Shown one piece after another: positions 15,918 to 24,807 of a DNA stretch of 64,000 bases (the first letter of the stretch is position 1; the number at the start of each line of letters is the position of its first letter). Location of the stretch: assembly GCF_036347135.1 (NCBI RefSeq), contig NZ_CP108938.1, positions 3,100,001-3,164,000 of the forward strand, written 5' to 3'. The translations under genes were made by a program, and so were the position numbers. This DNA is from Streptomyces sp. NBC_00775 (GTDB taxonomy: Bacteria; Actinomycetota; Actinomycetes; Streptomycetales; Streptomycetaceae). A model generated the notes under the pieces. It made no database searches, had not been told where the DNA came from, and saw only the letters and a list, made by a program, of their open reading frames with translations.

Positions 15918-18916
15918 GCCAGGCCATGGACTTCGACACGCTGCGCCAGGCGATGGCGGACAACTACGAGCAGCCGGAGGGGCCCGCCCGCAACGCGCGC
16001 GCGGAGCAGCTGCTCGTCGAGGCCGAGAAGCTGAACATCCCGCTCGCCGTCATCGAAGCGCTCGGACACCAGCTGAAGGTCTACAACTACAGCTCCGAGA
16101 AGGACAAGATGTTCGTCCCCTTCGCGCGTCTGCTGCGCATGTGGGACGAGCGCCCCGAGGACTTCGACGAGTACGAGATCCATTCGCTGCACTGGGTCTT
16201 CAAGTGGATGTCCGCCGGCATGCTCGACCAGCCGCACATTCCGCTCGCCTCCATAGAGAAGTGGCTCGGCGAGATGGAGCACCGCTACCGGCTGGCCGGG
16301 CACTCCGAACGGGCCGTGCGCGGCGCCGAGTTCAGCGTCGCCGCCCACCTGGGCGACCTGGAGCGCGCCGAGCGGGCGTACACCGCCTGGCTGGCCGCCG
16401 ACCGGGACACCATGGCCGACTGCCACGCCTGCGAGCTGCACAGCCAGGGATGGTGGCGGGCGGTGCGCGGCGCGGACGCCGAGGCGCTGGAGCTGTGGGG
16501 ACCGGTCCTGGAGGGCGAGTACACCTGCGCCCACGAGCCGCACACCGTCCTCGCCTCCTCCCTGCTGCCCCTGCTGCGCCTGGGGCGCGTGGACGAGGCG
16601 CGCGCCCATCACCTGCGGGGCTTCCGGCTGGTGCGCCCCATGGAGAGCATGCGCGGCGCGTACGCGGACCACGTGGAGTTCTGCGCGCTCTCCGGCAACG
16701 AGGCGCGCGCCCTGGAGCTGCTCGCCGAGCGGCCCTCCTACTTCACGGACTCCGGGGACCCGCGCAGCAAGCTGGACTTCATGGCCGTCACGGCGCTGCT
16801 CATGGACCGGCTGACCGGGCTCGGACTCGGCGACCAGGCGGTGCCCGGTCCCGCCGGGCGCGCGTGGACGTCGGGGGAGCTCGCCGTCCACGCGCGCGGG
16901 GAGGCGCTTTCGCTGGCCGCGCGTTTCGACGCGCGCAACGGCACGTCGTACGTCAGCGAGCGCGCCCGCGCGCGCATGGATCAGCCGGCGCTCGTGGACC
17001 GGCTCCCGCTGGGCGTGCGCTCCACACGCCCGGCGCGCGCCGGGCAGCGCCCTACGGCGCCCGTGCCTCTGCCGCGCTCCGTCACGGAAGCCGCCGCGGT
17101 GGCCTCCAGCGAGCCCGACCTGTCCGCGCTGCTCACCGAGGCCCGGCGGCTCTCGGCCCTGCGCAGTCCGGAGGCCGTAGCGGCGTGGGCTGCGGTCTCG
17201 CGCGCCGCCGAGGGCCATGAGCTGGATCTCCGTGACCGCGCGGAGATCGCCGACCACGCGGCGATGGAGCGCGGCCCGGAGGGCATCGAGCTCTTCCACC
17301 GCGCGGCCGAGCTGTACGCCGAGGCGGGCGACCCCGGCGAGGCACTGGCGGCCCGCTCCCGCGCCGCGTACATCCACTCCCTCAGCGGCGCGACGGAGGA
17401 GGCCCTGACGGCCGCCTCGGAGCTGTACGAGAAGGTGCTCGCCCTCTTCGAGGAAGGCGGGACGGGGGTGTCCCAGACGGCGTCCGTGCTGGTGGGGCGG
17501 GCGCGGATCTTGATGCACCGGGTGGATGAGGCGGAGGAAGGCGCCGGTGCCGCGGCGGCGGGCTCCGCGGAGGCCGGGGGCGATGTCGTGGCCGCCGCCG
17601 AGGAGGCCTCGCGGGAGTTGCTGGCGCTTGCCGAGCCGCATGTGGCGGACGTCCCGTTGGCCTCGCGGGCGGCGGAGGCGCAGGCGATGCTCGGGGAGCT
17701 CGCGGCGCGTTCCGGGGACGCCGAGGAGGCCACGGATCGGCTCTCGCTGGCCGTGGAGACGTTCGTGGCGGCCGGACTGCCGTGGTTCGCCGTCGAGTAC
17801 GACTCCCGGCTCGCCGGGATCGCCCTGCGCCTCGGCGACACGGACAGGGCGGAACGGGCGGCGCGCGCGGCGCTGGACCACTCAGGGGCGTACCTGGAAC
17901 CCATGGGCCAGGCCCAGTTGCACCTGCAGCTCGCCGAAATCCTCGGCACCAGTGGGCAGTTGCGGACCGCTTCGGAGCACGCCCTGGAGGCCGCGCACTG
18001 GGCCGACGAGGCGGGCCAGGCCGGCACGCTCGGCGCCTGGGCCCGGCACCAGCTCGGCGGTTTCCTGCTCCGTCAGGGGCGGTGGGCGGAGGCCGCCGAG
18101 GTGCTGGAGTCGGCACTGCCCGATCTGACCGCCGACATGCACGGTGACGGTGCGATCGTGCAGACGCGGTGGTGGCTCGGCGACTGTCTCACCGAGCTCG
18201 GTGAGCACCGCGAGGCCGCCGAACACTGGCTGCGGGCCGCCGACATCGCCCAGCACTGGCCCGAGCAGCGCGACCACGCGATGCTCGCGCATCTCGCCGC
18301 CGAGGCCCTCGGGCACGCCGGACTGACCGCCCAGGCCGACCAGGCGTACGCCCGTGCCGGCGATCTCTGGCGTGGCCTCGGCAACGTCCATGGGCTGGTC
18401 CGAGCGCTGCGAGCGCGGGCGTGGGCGGCGGCTCGTACGGACGGGGGGCTCGACGGGGCGCGGGAGTTGATGGGGGCGGCGGTGCGGGAGTGCGAGTCGG
18501 CGATCGCGGAGGCGTCCCTCGGCTCGGGCTCGCCGGAGGACTCCGACGCGCGTCATCGCCTCGTCGCCGAACTCGGCCACACCTATCGCCAGTTCGGGGA
18601 TCTCGTGGCCCGCTCTGTCGCCGAGGACGCGGAGGACGGCTCGATCCGGGCGGCGTTCGAATCGGCGCTGGCCCAGATCACCGAGGCGGTCACGGTGTTC
18701 GCCTCCCTCGGGCCGGAGGCGCTGCACTCCAGGACCGGTGCGGAGCTGGCGGCGGGGTGGCTGGAGGCCGACCTGGGGCGTCCTGCCTCGGCGGCGGCGC
18801 GGGCCCGAGCGGTTCTGGCGGCGTACGAGGGCTACGAGGAGGCCGCCGGGCCGGACGAGACGGTGCAGGCCCGGCGGGCCGAGGCGAACCAGTTGCTGAG
18901 GCTCCGGGAGGAGTGA
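15914..18916 (+). CDS. Large tetratricopeptide-like repeat protein (1000 aa)
   Basis: ATG 15914 overlaps the stop of the HSP90-like gene, giving strict translational coupling. The protein is almost entirely alpha-helical with TPR-like helix pairs. From residue 440 on, repeats such as LFHRAAELYAEAGDPGEALA, then EATDRLSLAVETFVAAGLPW and EAAEVLESALPDL, recur at about 35-40 residues. The N-terminal 400 residues are a divergent helical repeat block. There is no signal peptide, membrane segment or enzymatic motif. TPR proteins are classical HSP90 partners in eukaryotes, so the pair plausibly forms a complex; this is inference from the operon. Confidence 0.75.
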   Translation: MSQAMDFDTLRQAMADNYEQPEGPARNARAEQLLVEAEKLNIPLAVIEALGHQLKVYNYSSEKDKMFVPFARLLRMWDERPEDFDEYEIHSLHWVFKWMSAGMLDQPHIPLASIEKWLGEMEHRYRLAGHSERAVRGAEFSVAAHLGDLERAERAYTAWLAADRDTMADCHACELHSQGWWRAVRGADAEALELWGPVLEGEYTCAHEPHTVLASSLLPLLRLGRVDEARAHHLRGFRLVRPMESMRGAYADHVEFCALSGNEARALELLAERPSYFTDSGDPRSKLDFMAVTALLMDRLTGLGLGDQAVPGPAGRAWTSGELAVHARGEALSLAARFDARNGTSYVSERARARMDQPALVDRLPLGVRSTRPARAGQRPTAPVPLPRSVTEAAAVASSEPDLSALLTEARRLSALRSPEAVAAWAAVSRAAEGHELDLRDRAEIADHAAMERGPEGIELFHRAAELYAEAGDPGEALAARSRAAYIHSLSGATEEALTAASELYEKVLALFEEGGTGVSQTASVLVGRARILMHRVDEAEEGAGAAAAGSAEAGGDVVAAAEEASRELLALAEPHVADVPLASRAAEAQAMLGELAARSGDAEEATDRLSLAVETFVAAGLPWFAVEYDSRLAGIALRLGDTDRAERAARAALDHSGAYLEPMGQAQLHLQLAEILGTSGQLRTASEHALEAAHWADEAGQAGTLGAWARHQLGGFLLRQGRWAEAAEVLESALPDLTADMHGDGAIVQTRWWLGDCLTELGEHREAAEHWLRAADIAQHWPEQRDHAMLAHLAAEALGHAGLTAQADQAYARAGDLWRGLGNVHGLVRALRARAWAAARTDGGLDGARELMGAAVRECESAIAEASLGSGSPEDSDARHRLVAELGHTYRQFGDLVARSVAEDAEDGSIRAAFESALAQITEAVTVFASLGPEALHSRTGAELAAGWLEADLGRPASAAARARAVLAAYEGYEEAAGPDETVQARRAEANQLLRLREE

Positions 18917-18974
18917 GGCGGGTGGGGCGGCAGGGTGCGGTTTTCGCCCCCGCCGCCCCTTCCCGTGCCCGTCC

Positions 18975-18992
18975 CTGGGGCTGCGCCCCCAG
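18975..18992 (+). terminator. Small GC hairpin after the TPR gene
   Basis: CTGGGG pairs with CCCCAG around CTGCGC, about 60 bases beyond the TPR gene stop. This short element is a common Streptomyces gene end and may terminate the HSP90-TPR operon. Confidence 0.4.
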
Positions 18993-19047
18993 ACCCCGTA
19001 TTCGGCACATCGACTCAAGCGACCTGCGACGTCAGGAAACGCCAGGC

Positions 19048-19476
19048 TCAGGCGACGCCCGTCTCGGTGGAGCCGCAGTCGTGACCGGCGCCGAGGTAGC
19101 CGTCGCCGCTGTTGGAATAGGCGCTGTCCACACTGCCGCAGGCTCTCACCCACACGTCCGCACCCTCGGGGATGTCCGACCAAGGGTGCTTCGTGTCCGT
19201 GGTGCCACAACCGGACGTATTGTGAATCGTCCGGAAGTGCCATCCGTCCCCGGACTTGTACCACGTCAGCTGAGCCCAGACAGTGCCGTTGTCGCACTGG
19301 CTGTCATGGATGCGGAAATCGTCGCCGTTGGACACGAAGTACGCATAACCGTCACCGTTGCTCGCGTCCGAACCGGGCGAGTCCGTGCCTGCGCTGGCGG
19401 ACGTGGCGGTCCCCAGGAGCAAGCACGCAGCAGCAGCAGCGACAACCAAGAGACGACTCCTGGACTTTGCTGTCAT
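19048..19476 (-). CDS. Small secreted protein (142 aa)
   Basis: The first 29 residues form a Sec signal peptide: basic MTAKSRSR, a hydrophobic LLVVAAAAACLLLG core, and a cleavage site after SASA-G. The mature part of about 113 residues is rich in Gly, Asp, Ser and Trp and holds four cysteines (in SQCDNG, SGCGTT, RACGSV and HDCGST), probably two disulfides. A repeated NGD/SGDG pattern is visible. I recognise no family. It is a monocistronic, convergent neighbour of the TPR gene. Confidence 0.65.
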   Translation of the reverse strand: MTAKSRSRLLVVAAAAACLLLGTATSASAGTDSPGSDASNGDGYAYFVSNGDDFRIHDSQCDNGTVWAQLTWYKSGDGWHFRTIHNTSGCGTTDTKHPWSDIPEGADVWVRACGSVDSAYSNSGDGYLGAGHDCGSTETGVA

Positions 19477-19687
19477 TTCGGAAATTCTCCGATCTGGAGG
19501 AAATCAAGGGCGGCTACACACCACTCACCCGAATCAGCGCATTTCGCCGCAGATGACGTGTTCACGCAGACTCTCACGCGGGGTGCGTCGCGATCAAGCC
19601 ATTTGCAGGGATATGACTGCGGCAACTCCGGCTTGTTCAGGGAGAGTTCTTCTAAGGAGCCTTGCGGTCGGCCAGTTGAGGCGCTGA
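19477..19687. other. Intergenic, nothing recognised
   Basis: The 211 bases upstream of the secreted protein gene are less GC-rich than their surroundings, and they must hold its promoter. I see no RNA gene or clear terminator for the DAK2 gene, which ends at 19688 on the same strand. Confidence 0.4.
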
Positions 19688-21511
19688 CTACTCCACGCCG
19701 ATCAGCAGCAGCGCGCCCTGGCGGCCACCCCGGTAGACCATGGTGTCGACGGCGAGCCAGGACTCCCGTACCCGGGCTTCCAGGCGTTCGGCGATGCCGT
19801 CGGGGGCCTCGTCGCCGAGGACGAGGGTGACCATTTCGCCGCCGGCGGAGAGCATGCGGTCGAGGACGGTTTCGGCGGTGAGGGTGATGTCGGAGCCGAT
19901 CACGGCGACATCGCCGTCGATGAGGCCGAGGACGTCGCCGGCCTGGCAGATGCCGGCCATGGTCCAGGACTGCCGCTCGGCGAGGGCGACCTCGGCGTAG
20001 CGGGTGGCGCCGGCCGCGGACGTCATGGCGACGACGTCCTCGTCGAAGCGGCGCTCCGGCTCGTGGACGGCGAGCGCGGCGATGCCCTGCACGGCGGACC
20101 GGGTCGGGATCAGCGCGACCCGCACGCCCTCCGTACGGGCCTGCTCGGCAGCGGCGGCGGCGGTGTGGCGCAGTTCGGCGTCGTTGGGCAGGAGCACCAC
20201 CTCGCGCGCGTGGGCCCGCCGTACGGCCTCGACGAGCTCCCCGCTGGCGGGCGGCTCCCCGGGCCGCGCGAGCACGGTGGTCGCCCCGGCCTCCGTGTAC
20301 AGCCCGGCCAGGCCCTCGCCGGGCACCACGGCCACGACGGCGCGCTGCGCCCGCTCCCGGGGCGGACGCCCGGCCGCGCCGCCGGTGTGTACGTCCCCGA
20401 GCCCGAAGTGCGTGATCCTGATCCGGTACGGCCGCCCGGCCTCCACGCCCGCCTCCACGGCGGCGCCCGCGTCGTCCGCGTGCACATGGACGTTCCACAG
20501 CCCGTCCCCGCCGACCACGACGAGCGAGTCCCCCAGGCTGTCGAGCCGGTGCCGCAACCGGGCCACGGCCGCGTCCTCCGCTTCCAGGAGGTAGATGACC
20601 TCGAAGGCGGGGCCGTCCTGCTCCGGCGGCCCTTCCACGCACACGTCGGCGTGGACTCCGCCGATGCCCGCGCCGATGACGTCGCTCATGCTCATGGTCT
20701 TCTCCACGCGCGCGTGGACCTCCACGGGGGCCGAGAGCACCCCGGGCGCCTCCCCCGTGAACGTCTCCACCAGCGCGGCCAGCACGGCCACCAGTCCCCG
20801 TCCGCCCGCGTCGACCACACCGGCGCGCTCCAGGACGGCCAGCTGGCCGGGGGTCGCCGCGAGGGCCGCTCGTGCCCCCTCGTACGCCGCGCGCGCGACC
20901 GTGCCGCAGTCGCCCTCGGCGCCGGTGGCCGCGTCGGCGGCGGCCGAGGCGACCGTGAGGACCGTGCCCTCGACGGGGTGGGCCACGGCCTGGCGCGCGG
21001 AGTCCGCGGCATGCCTCAGAGCGAGCCGCAGGCCCTGACCATCGGTGTGAGCCGCCTCACTGCCGTCGGCCAGCACCTGCGCCATGCCGCGCAGCAGCTG
21101 CGCGAGGATGGTCCCGGAGTTGCCGCGGGCCCCGATCAGCGCCCCGTGCGCCATCGCCCGCACCGCGTCGGCGAGGGTGGGCCGGCCTGCCTCCGTGGAC
21201 GCGTTGTCCCGCCCCTCAGTGGCCGCGATGGCCGTACCGAAGTGGTCCGCGGTCGCCGCGTTCACCTGACCGGCGGCGGCCGCGGTCTCGTAGCCCGCCG
21301 TGGCGGTCGTCTCGTAGCCCGCGAAAACGGCCTCGACCGCTGCGGCGGCCGACTCCACCGTCAGATACAGATTCGTCCCGGTGTCTCCGTCGGCCACCGG
21401 GTAGACATTGATCGCGTCGATCTCTTCGCGCGCCCGTCCCAGCGCCTCCAGCGCCAGTCCGCACCAGGTGCGCACCGCGAGAGCATCCAATGTCTGCGGC
21501 ACCTGCGGCAC
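19688..21511 (-). CDS. DAK2-domain kinase-like protein (FakA/YloV family)
   Basis: A 607-residue protein starting at GTG 21511. The N-terminal DhaL-like DAK2 domain has the nucleotide/metal motif INVYPVADGDTGTNLYLTV and the glycine loop GALIGARGNSGTILAQLLRG. A middle region around residue 230-330 leads to the C-terminal YloV/FakA domain, ending DGDVAVIGSDITLTAETVLD. In Firmicutes FakA phosphorylates fatty acids bound to FakB. In Streptomyces this gene usually stands next to recG and rpmB, and its substrate is not established. It diverges from rpmB. Confidence 0.8.
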   Translation of the reverse strand: MPQVPQTLDALAVRTWCGLALEALGRAREEIDAINVYPVADGDTGTNLYLTVESAAAAVEAVFAGYETTATAGYETAAAAGQVNAATADHFGTAIAATEGRDNASTEAGRPTLADAVRAMAHGALIGARGNSGTILAQLLRGMAQVLADGSEAAHTDGQGLRLALRHAADSARQAVAHPVEGTVLTVASAAADAATGAEGDCGTVARAAYEGARAALAATPGQLAVLERAGVVDAGGRGLVAVLAALVETFTGEAPGVLSAPVEVHARVEKTMSMSDVIGAGIGGVHADVCVEGPPEQDGPAFEVIYLLEAEDAAVARLRHRLDSLGDSLVVVGGDGLWNVHVHADDAGAAVEAGVEAGRPYRIRITHFGLGDVHTGGAAGRPPRERAQRAVVAVVPGEGLAGLYTEAGATTVLARPGEPPASGELVEAVRRAHAREVVLLPNDAELRHTAAAAAEQARTEGVRVALIPTRSAVQGIAALAVHEPERRFDEDVVAMTSAAGATRYAEVALAERQSWTMAGICQAGDVLGLIDGDVAVIGSDITLTAETVLDRMLSAGGEMVTLVLGDEAPDGIAERLEARVRESWLAVDTMVYRGGRQGALLLIGVE

Positions 21512-21770
21512 CTGCGCCTCCTTGAGCTGCTGGACGTGGGACGCAGCGTAGACCCAGGATGGGTTACTGACGGTAGGGGGCCCTGAGGAGGTCAGGGACG
21601 GAGCCCGGGGCAGCCATGGTAGTTTCGTTCTCCGGACGCAGTCGTTGTATGCTGCTCCAGTTGCCCGATTCGATCGGGTCTTCCCCCTGGCACCGCCACT
21701 CAGATCCTAGATCTTGATTCCGGCATGCCGGGATCAACCGTAAGAGCATCTGAAGTCTTTGGAGTGACCC

Positions 21771-21956
21771 GTGGCTGCCAACTGCGACGTCTGCGGCAAG
21801 GGGCCGGGCTTCGGCAACAACATCTCGCACTCGCACCGCCGTACGCCCCGTCGCTGGAACCCCAACATCCAGCGCGTTCGTACCGTGGTGAGCGGGACGC
21901 CGAAGCGCGTGAACGCTTGCACCTCGTGCATCAAGGCCGGCAAGGTCACGCGCTGA
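21771..21956 (+). CDS. rpmB: Ribosomal protein L28 (zinc-binding form)
   Basis: GTG 21771 gives a 61-residue L28: [24 protein letters not shown] in outline, with CxxC pairs CDVC and CTSC forming a zinc knuckle. A large-subunit protein near the E site. As the cysteine-bearing copy it is the zinc-replete paralogue. The promoter lies in the 259-bp divergent region with the DAK2 gene. A strong terminator follows at 21997. Confidence 0.95.
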   Translation: MAANCDVCGKGPGFGNNISHSHRRTPRRWNPNIQRVRTVVSGTPKRVNACTSCIKAGKVTR

Positions 21957-21996
21957 CAACCGCTAGCGCGCGGCCACTGCTGGTTCGCTTGCACTG

Positions 21997-22028
21997 AACC
22001 GGTCCACCTCACGGTGGGCCGGTTTTTT
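21997..22028. terminator. Bidirectional terminator with T-tract
   Basis: AACCGGTCCACC pairs with GGTGGGCCGGTT (one G-T pair) around TCAC, followed by TTTTT. It is a classical intrinsic terminator between convergent rpmB and thiD, and a rare T-tracted example for Streptomyces. Confidence 0.85.
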
Positions 22029-22040
22029 GCTGCCCTCACG

Positions 22041-22063
22041 CGCTCACGTAAACGCTTTACGCG
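22041..22063. repeat. GTAAACGCTTTACG motif at the thiD stop
   Basis: Read on the minus strand, thiD ends GCGTAA followed by AGCGTTTACGTGAGCGC. The sequence forms short overlapping palindromes and matches the element at the stop of the flavodoxin-type oxidoreductase gene (5042-5091), which also ends GCGTAA then GCGTTTACG. See findings. Confidence 0.55.
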
Positions 22064-22854
22064 CCCGCCCTGAACCGCCAGCCATGGTCCACCGGACCGA
22101 TCCCGCCCCCCAGCGCGAACCCGGCCGCGATCGCCCCGGTGACGTACTCCTTGGCCGCCGCCACCGCCTCCGGCACGGACTGCCCCTTCGCCAGCCCGGA
22201 AGCGATCGCCGACGCCAGGGTGCAGCCCGTGCCGTGCGTGTGCCGGTTGTCGTGGCGCGGGGCCCGCAGCCAGTGCTCCTCGGAGCCGTCCGTGAGCAGG
22301 TCTACAGCGTCACCGGGCAGATGACCGCCCTTGATCAGCACCCACCTCGGCCCGTACGACAGCACGGCCGCCGCGGCCCGCCTGAGGTCGTCCTCCGCAT
22401 CGACGCGTACACCTGTGAGTTGGGCCACCTCGTCGAGGTTGGGTGTCGCCACGGTCGCCACCGGCAGCAGTTTCGTCCGTACGGAGTCCAGCGCGGACGC
22501 GGCGAGCAGCGCGTCCCCGTGCTTGGAGATGCCGACCGGGTCGACGACGGCCGGGGCGTCCGTACCCCCGATCAACTCGGCGACCGCCTCGACGAGTTCC
22601 GCCGAGGCCAGCATGCCGGTCTTCACGGCCTGGACGCCGATGTCGTCGACGACGCTGCGGTACTGGGCGCGCACCGCGTCCACCGGCAGTTCCCAAGCGC
22701 CTTGGACGCCCAGGGAGTTCTGTGCGGTGACGGCGGTGATCACGCTCATGCCGTGCACACCGAGCGCGAGCATCGTCTTCAGGTCGGCCTGGATCCCGGC
22801 TCCGCCACCGGAGTCGGAGCCCGCGACCGTCAGAACCGTGGGCGGCGTACTCAC
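22057..22854 (-). CDS. thiD: Hydroxymethylpyrimidine/phosphomethylpyrimidine kinase
   Basis: GTG 22854 ([20 protein letters not shown]) gives 265 residues. The ribokinase-like fold shows the N-terminal [18 protein letters not shown] substrate loop, the [10 protein letters not shown] segment, and the anion-hole motif [18 protein letters not shown] with the catalytic cysteine/aspartate region. It phosphorylates HMP and HMP-P for thiamine synthesis. The start overlaps the thiL stop by four bases (GTGA), so both kinases are made from one message. Confidence 0.93.
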   Translation of the reverse strand: MSTPPTVLTVAGSDSGGGAGIQADLKTMLALGVHGMSVITAVTAQNSLGVQGAWELPVDAVRAQYRSVVDDIGVQAVKTGMLASAELVEAVAELIGGTDAPAVVDPVGISKHGDALLAASALDSVRTKLLPVATVATPNLDEVAQLTGVRVDAEDDLRRAAAAVLSYGPRWVLIKGGHLPGDAVDLLTDGSEEHWLRAPRHDNRHTHGTGCTLASAIASGLAKGQSVPEAVAAAKEYVTGAIAAGFALGGGIGPVDHGWRFRAGA

Positions 22855-23816
22855 GACTCGATGTCCCCGAAGTGGTCCCAGCCGCCCTTGCTCGTCCAGG
22901 GCGCCCCGTCCACCGTGACCTGGGGCAGCGCCGACGGGTTGAGCACCTCGCCGATCACCTTCCAGCGGGCGGGCAGCTTCACGTCCGGCGGGAAGGTCGC
23001 CACGATCGCGTGGTCCTCGCCGCCGCTGAGCACCCACTGGATCGGGTCGACGCCGACGGCCTGTCCGATGTCGTTCATCTGAGAGGGGATGTCGATGTCT
23101 CCGGAGCGGACGTCGATGCGCACCTTGCTCGCCTCGGCGATGTGCCCGAGGTCGGCGATCAGCCCGTCGCTGACGTCCGTCATCGAGGTCGCGCCGAGCC
23201 CGGCGGCCGCCGGACCCGCGTGGTACGGCGGTTCGGGCCGCCGGTGGGCCTCGACGAAGGCGCGCGGCGAGCGGAAGCCCCGCGAGAGGACCGCATACCC
23301 GGCCGCCGACCAGCCCAGCCAGCCCGTCACGGCGACGACGTCACCGGGCTGGGCGCCGCCCCGGGTGACCGGCTCGTGGTTGCGCAGATCGCCGAGCGCG
23401 GTGATCGAGACCATGATGGTGTCGCCGCGTACGACATCGCCGCCGACCACGGCCGCGCCCGCGACCTGGCATTCGTCACGCAGCCCGTCCATCAGCTCGG
23501 ACGGCCAGGTGGCCGGGAGTTCGGCCGGCACGACCAGGCCGAGCAGCAGCGCGGTCGGTACGGCGCCCATGGCGGCGATGTCCGCGAGGTTCTGCGCGGC
23601 CGCCTTGCGTCCGACGTCGTACGCGGTGGACCAGTCGCGGCGGAAGTGCCGTCCCTCCAGGAGGATGTCGGTGCTCGCCACGACCCTTCGGTCCGGCGCG
23701 GCCACCACCGCGGCGTCGTCGCCGGGGCCGACCCGGACGGCCGGCGTGGTGGTGAGACGTGAGGTGAGCTCTCGGATGAGCCCGAACTCCCCCAACTCGC
23801 CCACGGTGCCCTTCAT
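22851..23816 (-). CDS. thiL: Thiamine-monophosphate kinase
   Basis: ATG 23816 ([18 protein letters not shown]) gives 321 residues. The PurM-like fold has [16 protein letters not shown] and [11 protein letters not shown] for Mg-ATP binding, [17 protein letters not shown] as the conserved core, and [11 protein letters not shown] and [17 protein letters not shown] in the second half. It converts thiamine monophosphate to the diphosphate cofactor. It is paired with thiD and divergent from the Lrp-type small protein. Confidence 0.93.
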   Translation of the reverse strand: MKGTVGELGEFGLIRELTSRLTTTPAVRVGPGDDAAVVAAPDRRVVASTDILLEGRHFRRDWSTAYDVGRKAAAQNLADIAAMGAVPTALLLGLVVPAELPATWPSELMDGLRDECQVAGAAVVGGDVVRGDTIMVSITALGDLRNHEPVTRGGAQPGDVVAVTGWLGWSAAGYAVLSRGFRSPRAFVEAHRRPEPPYHAGPAAAGLGATSMTDVSDGLIADLGHIAEASKVRIDVRSGDIDIPSQMNDIGQAVGVDPIQWVLSGGEDHAIVATFPPDVKLPARWKVIGEVLNPSALPQVTVDGAPWTSKGGWDHFGDIES

Positions 23817-23884
23817 GATCGTAGTGCTCCCTCTGTCGCTACCCGTGCCCGGTCGCGAGCCGTCTCCGTACTCGGTACGGTCGA

Positions 23885-23897
23885 GTTGACCGTCAAC
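23885..23897. promoter_or_regulatory. GTTGAC palindrome in divergent promoter region
   Basis: GTTGAC-C-GTCAAC is a perfect 13-base palindrome between thiL and the gene at 24023. It contains a TTGAC that could serve as a -35 element on either strand. It may be an operator or just a pair of divergent -35 boxes. Confidence 0.35.
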
Positions 23898-24022
23898 TTG
23901 TGCAGTCCGTGCACCCCGGCGCGCAAGCCCCAGCCACCGCGGGTCTCCCCGCGGCGAGCGGCAACGCGATACCGTGGCGTTCCTTTTCCCCACATGATCC
24001 TCGTGGCCGCCCTGGAGGTTCC

Positions 24023-24256
24023 GTGGTACAGGCGTACATCCTGATCCAGACGGAGGTCGGCAAGGCGTCGACCGTCGCCGAAACGATCAGCAAGATCCCG
24101 GGGGTGATCCAGGCCGAGGACGTGACAGGACCGTACGACGTGATCGTGCGAGCCCAGGCCGATACGGTCGATGAACTCGGCCGCATGGTGGTCGCGAAGG
24201 TCCAGCAAGTGGACGGCATCACCCGCACCCTGACCTGCCCGGTCGTGCACCTCTAG
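24023..24256 (+). CDS. Stand-alone Lrp/AsnC ligand-binding (RAM) domain protein
   Basis: GTG 24023, eight bases after GGAGG, gives 77 residues: VVQAYILIQTEVGKASTVAE, then ISKIPGVIQAEDVTGPYDVIV and QQVDGITRTLTCPVV. This is the ferredoxin-like RAM domain of Lrp/AsnC regulators without the helix-turn-helix. Such proteins assemble into octamers and can bind amino acids, or modulate full-length Lrp proteins by co-assembly. It is followed 20 bases later by the DUF3515 gene. Confidence 0.85.
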   Translation: MVQAYILIQTEVGKASTVAETISKIPGVIQAEDVTGPYDVIVRAQADTVDELGRMVVAKVQQVDGITRTLTCPVVHL

Positions 24257-24276
24257 CCCCCGTCTACCCTTGGCCG

Positions 24277-24786
24277 GTGAACTTCTTCCGTCACCGGCAC
24301 CCCGTTCTGCTCGGGCTGCCCGCCGTCGCACTGCTGATCACGATTGCGGGCTGCTCCTCAGCAGACGACAACGCCTCGGTCTCGGTTCCGAGCCCGAACG
24401 CGAAGGTCACCAAGCTGTGCCAGAACCTGGACAAGGTGCTGCCGCGGAAGGTCGACGGTCTGAGCCGCGAGGACCCCGAGCCCCGGTCCGCGCTGACCGC
24501 GGGCTGGGGAAGCCCGGCGATCATACTGCGCTGCGGTGTCGAACGACCCCCGAAGATGATTGACCCCAAGGTGGCCCTCGGCAACGACCCCAAGGCGGCC
24601 GGCGGCAACGTGAACGGCGTCGACTGGCTGATGGAGACGCAGGACGACGGGTCGACCCGCCTCACCACCGCGAACCGCAGCGCGTATGTCCAGGTCACGG
24701 TACCGAAGGGCACTGACAACTCCGGCGTGCTCGTCGACCTGGCCGCCTCCATCAAGAAGGCGATCCCCAAGGGGATCGCCAACTGA
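24277..24786 (+). CDS. DUF3515 lipoprotein
   Basis: GTG 24277 gives 169 residues. The N-terminus is a lipoprotein signal: basic FFRHRH, hydrophobic LLGLPAVALLITI, lipobox IAGC with the acylated cysteine near residue 26. The body matches DUF3515: LCQNLDKVLPRKVDGLSR, then WGSPAIILRCGVERP and DWLMETQDDG. DUF3515 proteins are actinobacterial membrane lipoproteins commonly adjacent to ddl and thiL; their role is unknown. It is convergent with ddlA. Confidence 0.85.
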   Translation: MNFFRHRHPVLLGLPAVALLITIAGCSSADDNASVSVPSPNAKVTKLCQNLDKVLPRKVDGLSREDPEPRSALTAGWGSPAIILRCGVERPPKMIDPKVALGNDPKAAGGNVNGVDWLMETQDDGSTRLTTANRSAYVQVTVPKGTDNSGVLVDLAASIKKAIPKGIAN

Positions 24787-24807
24787 CACGACCGTCGTAC
24801 GAGGTGC

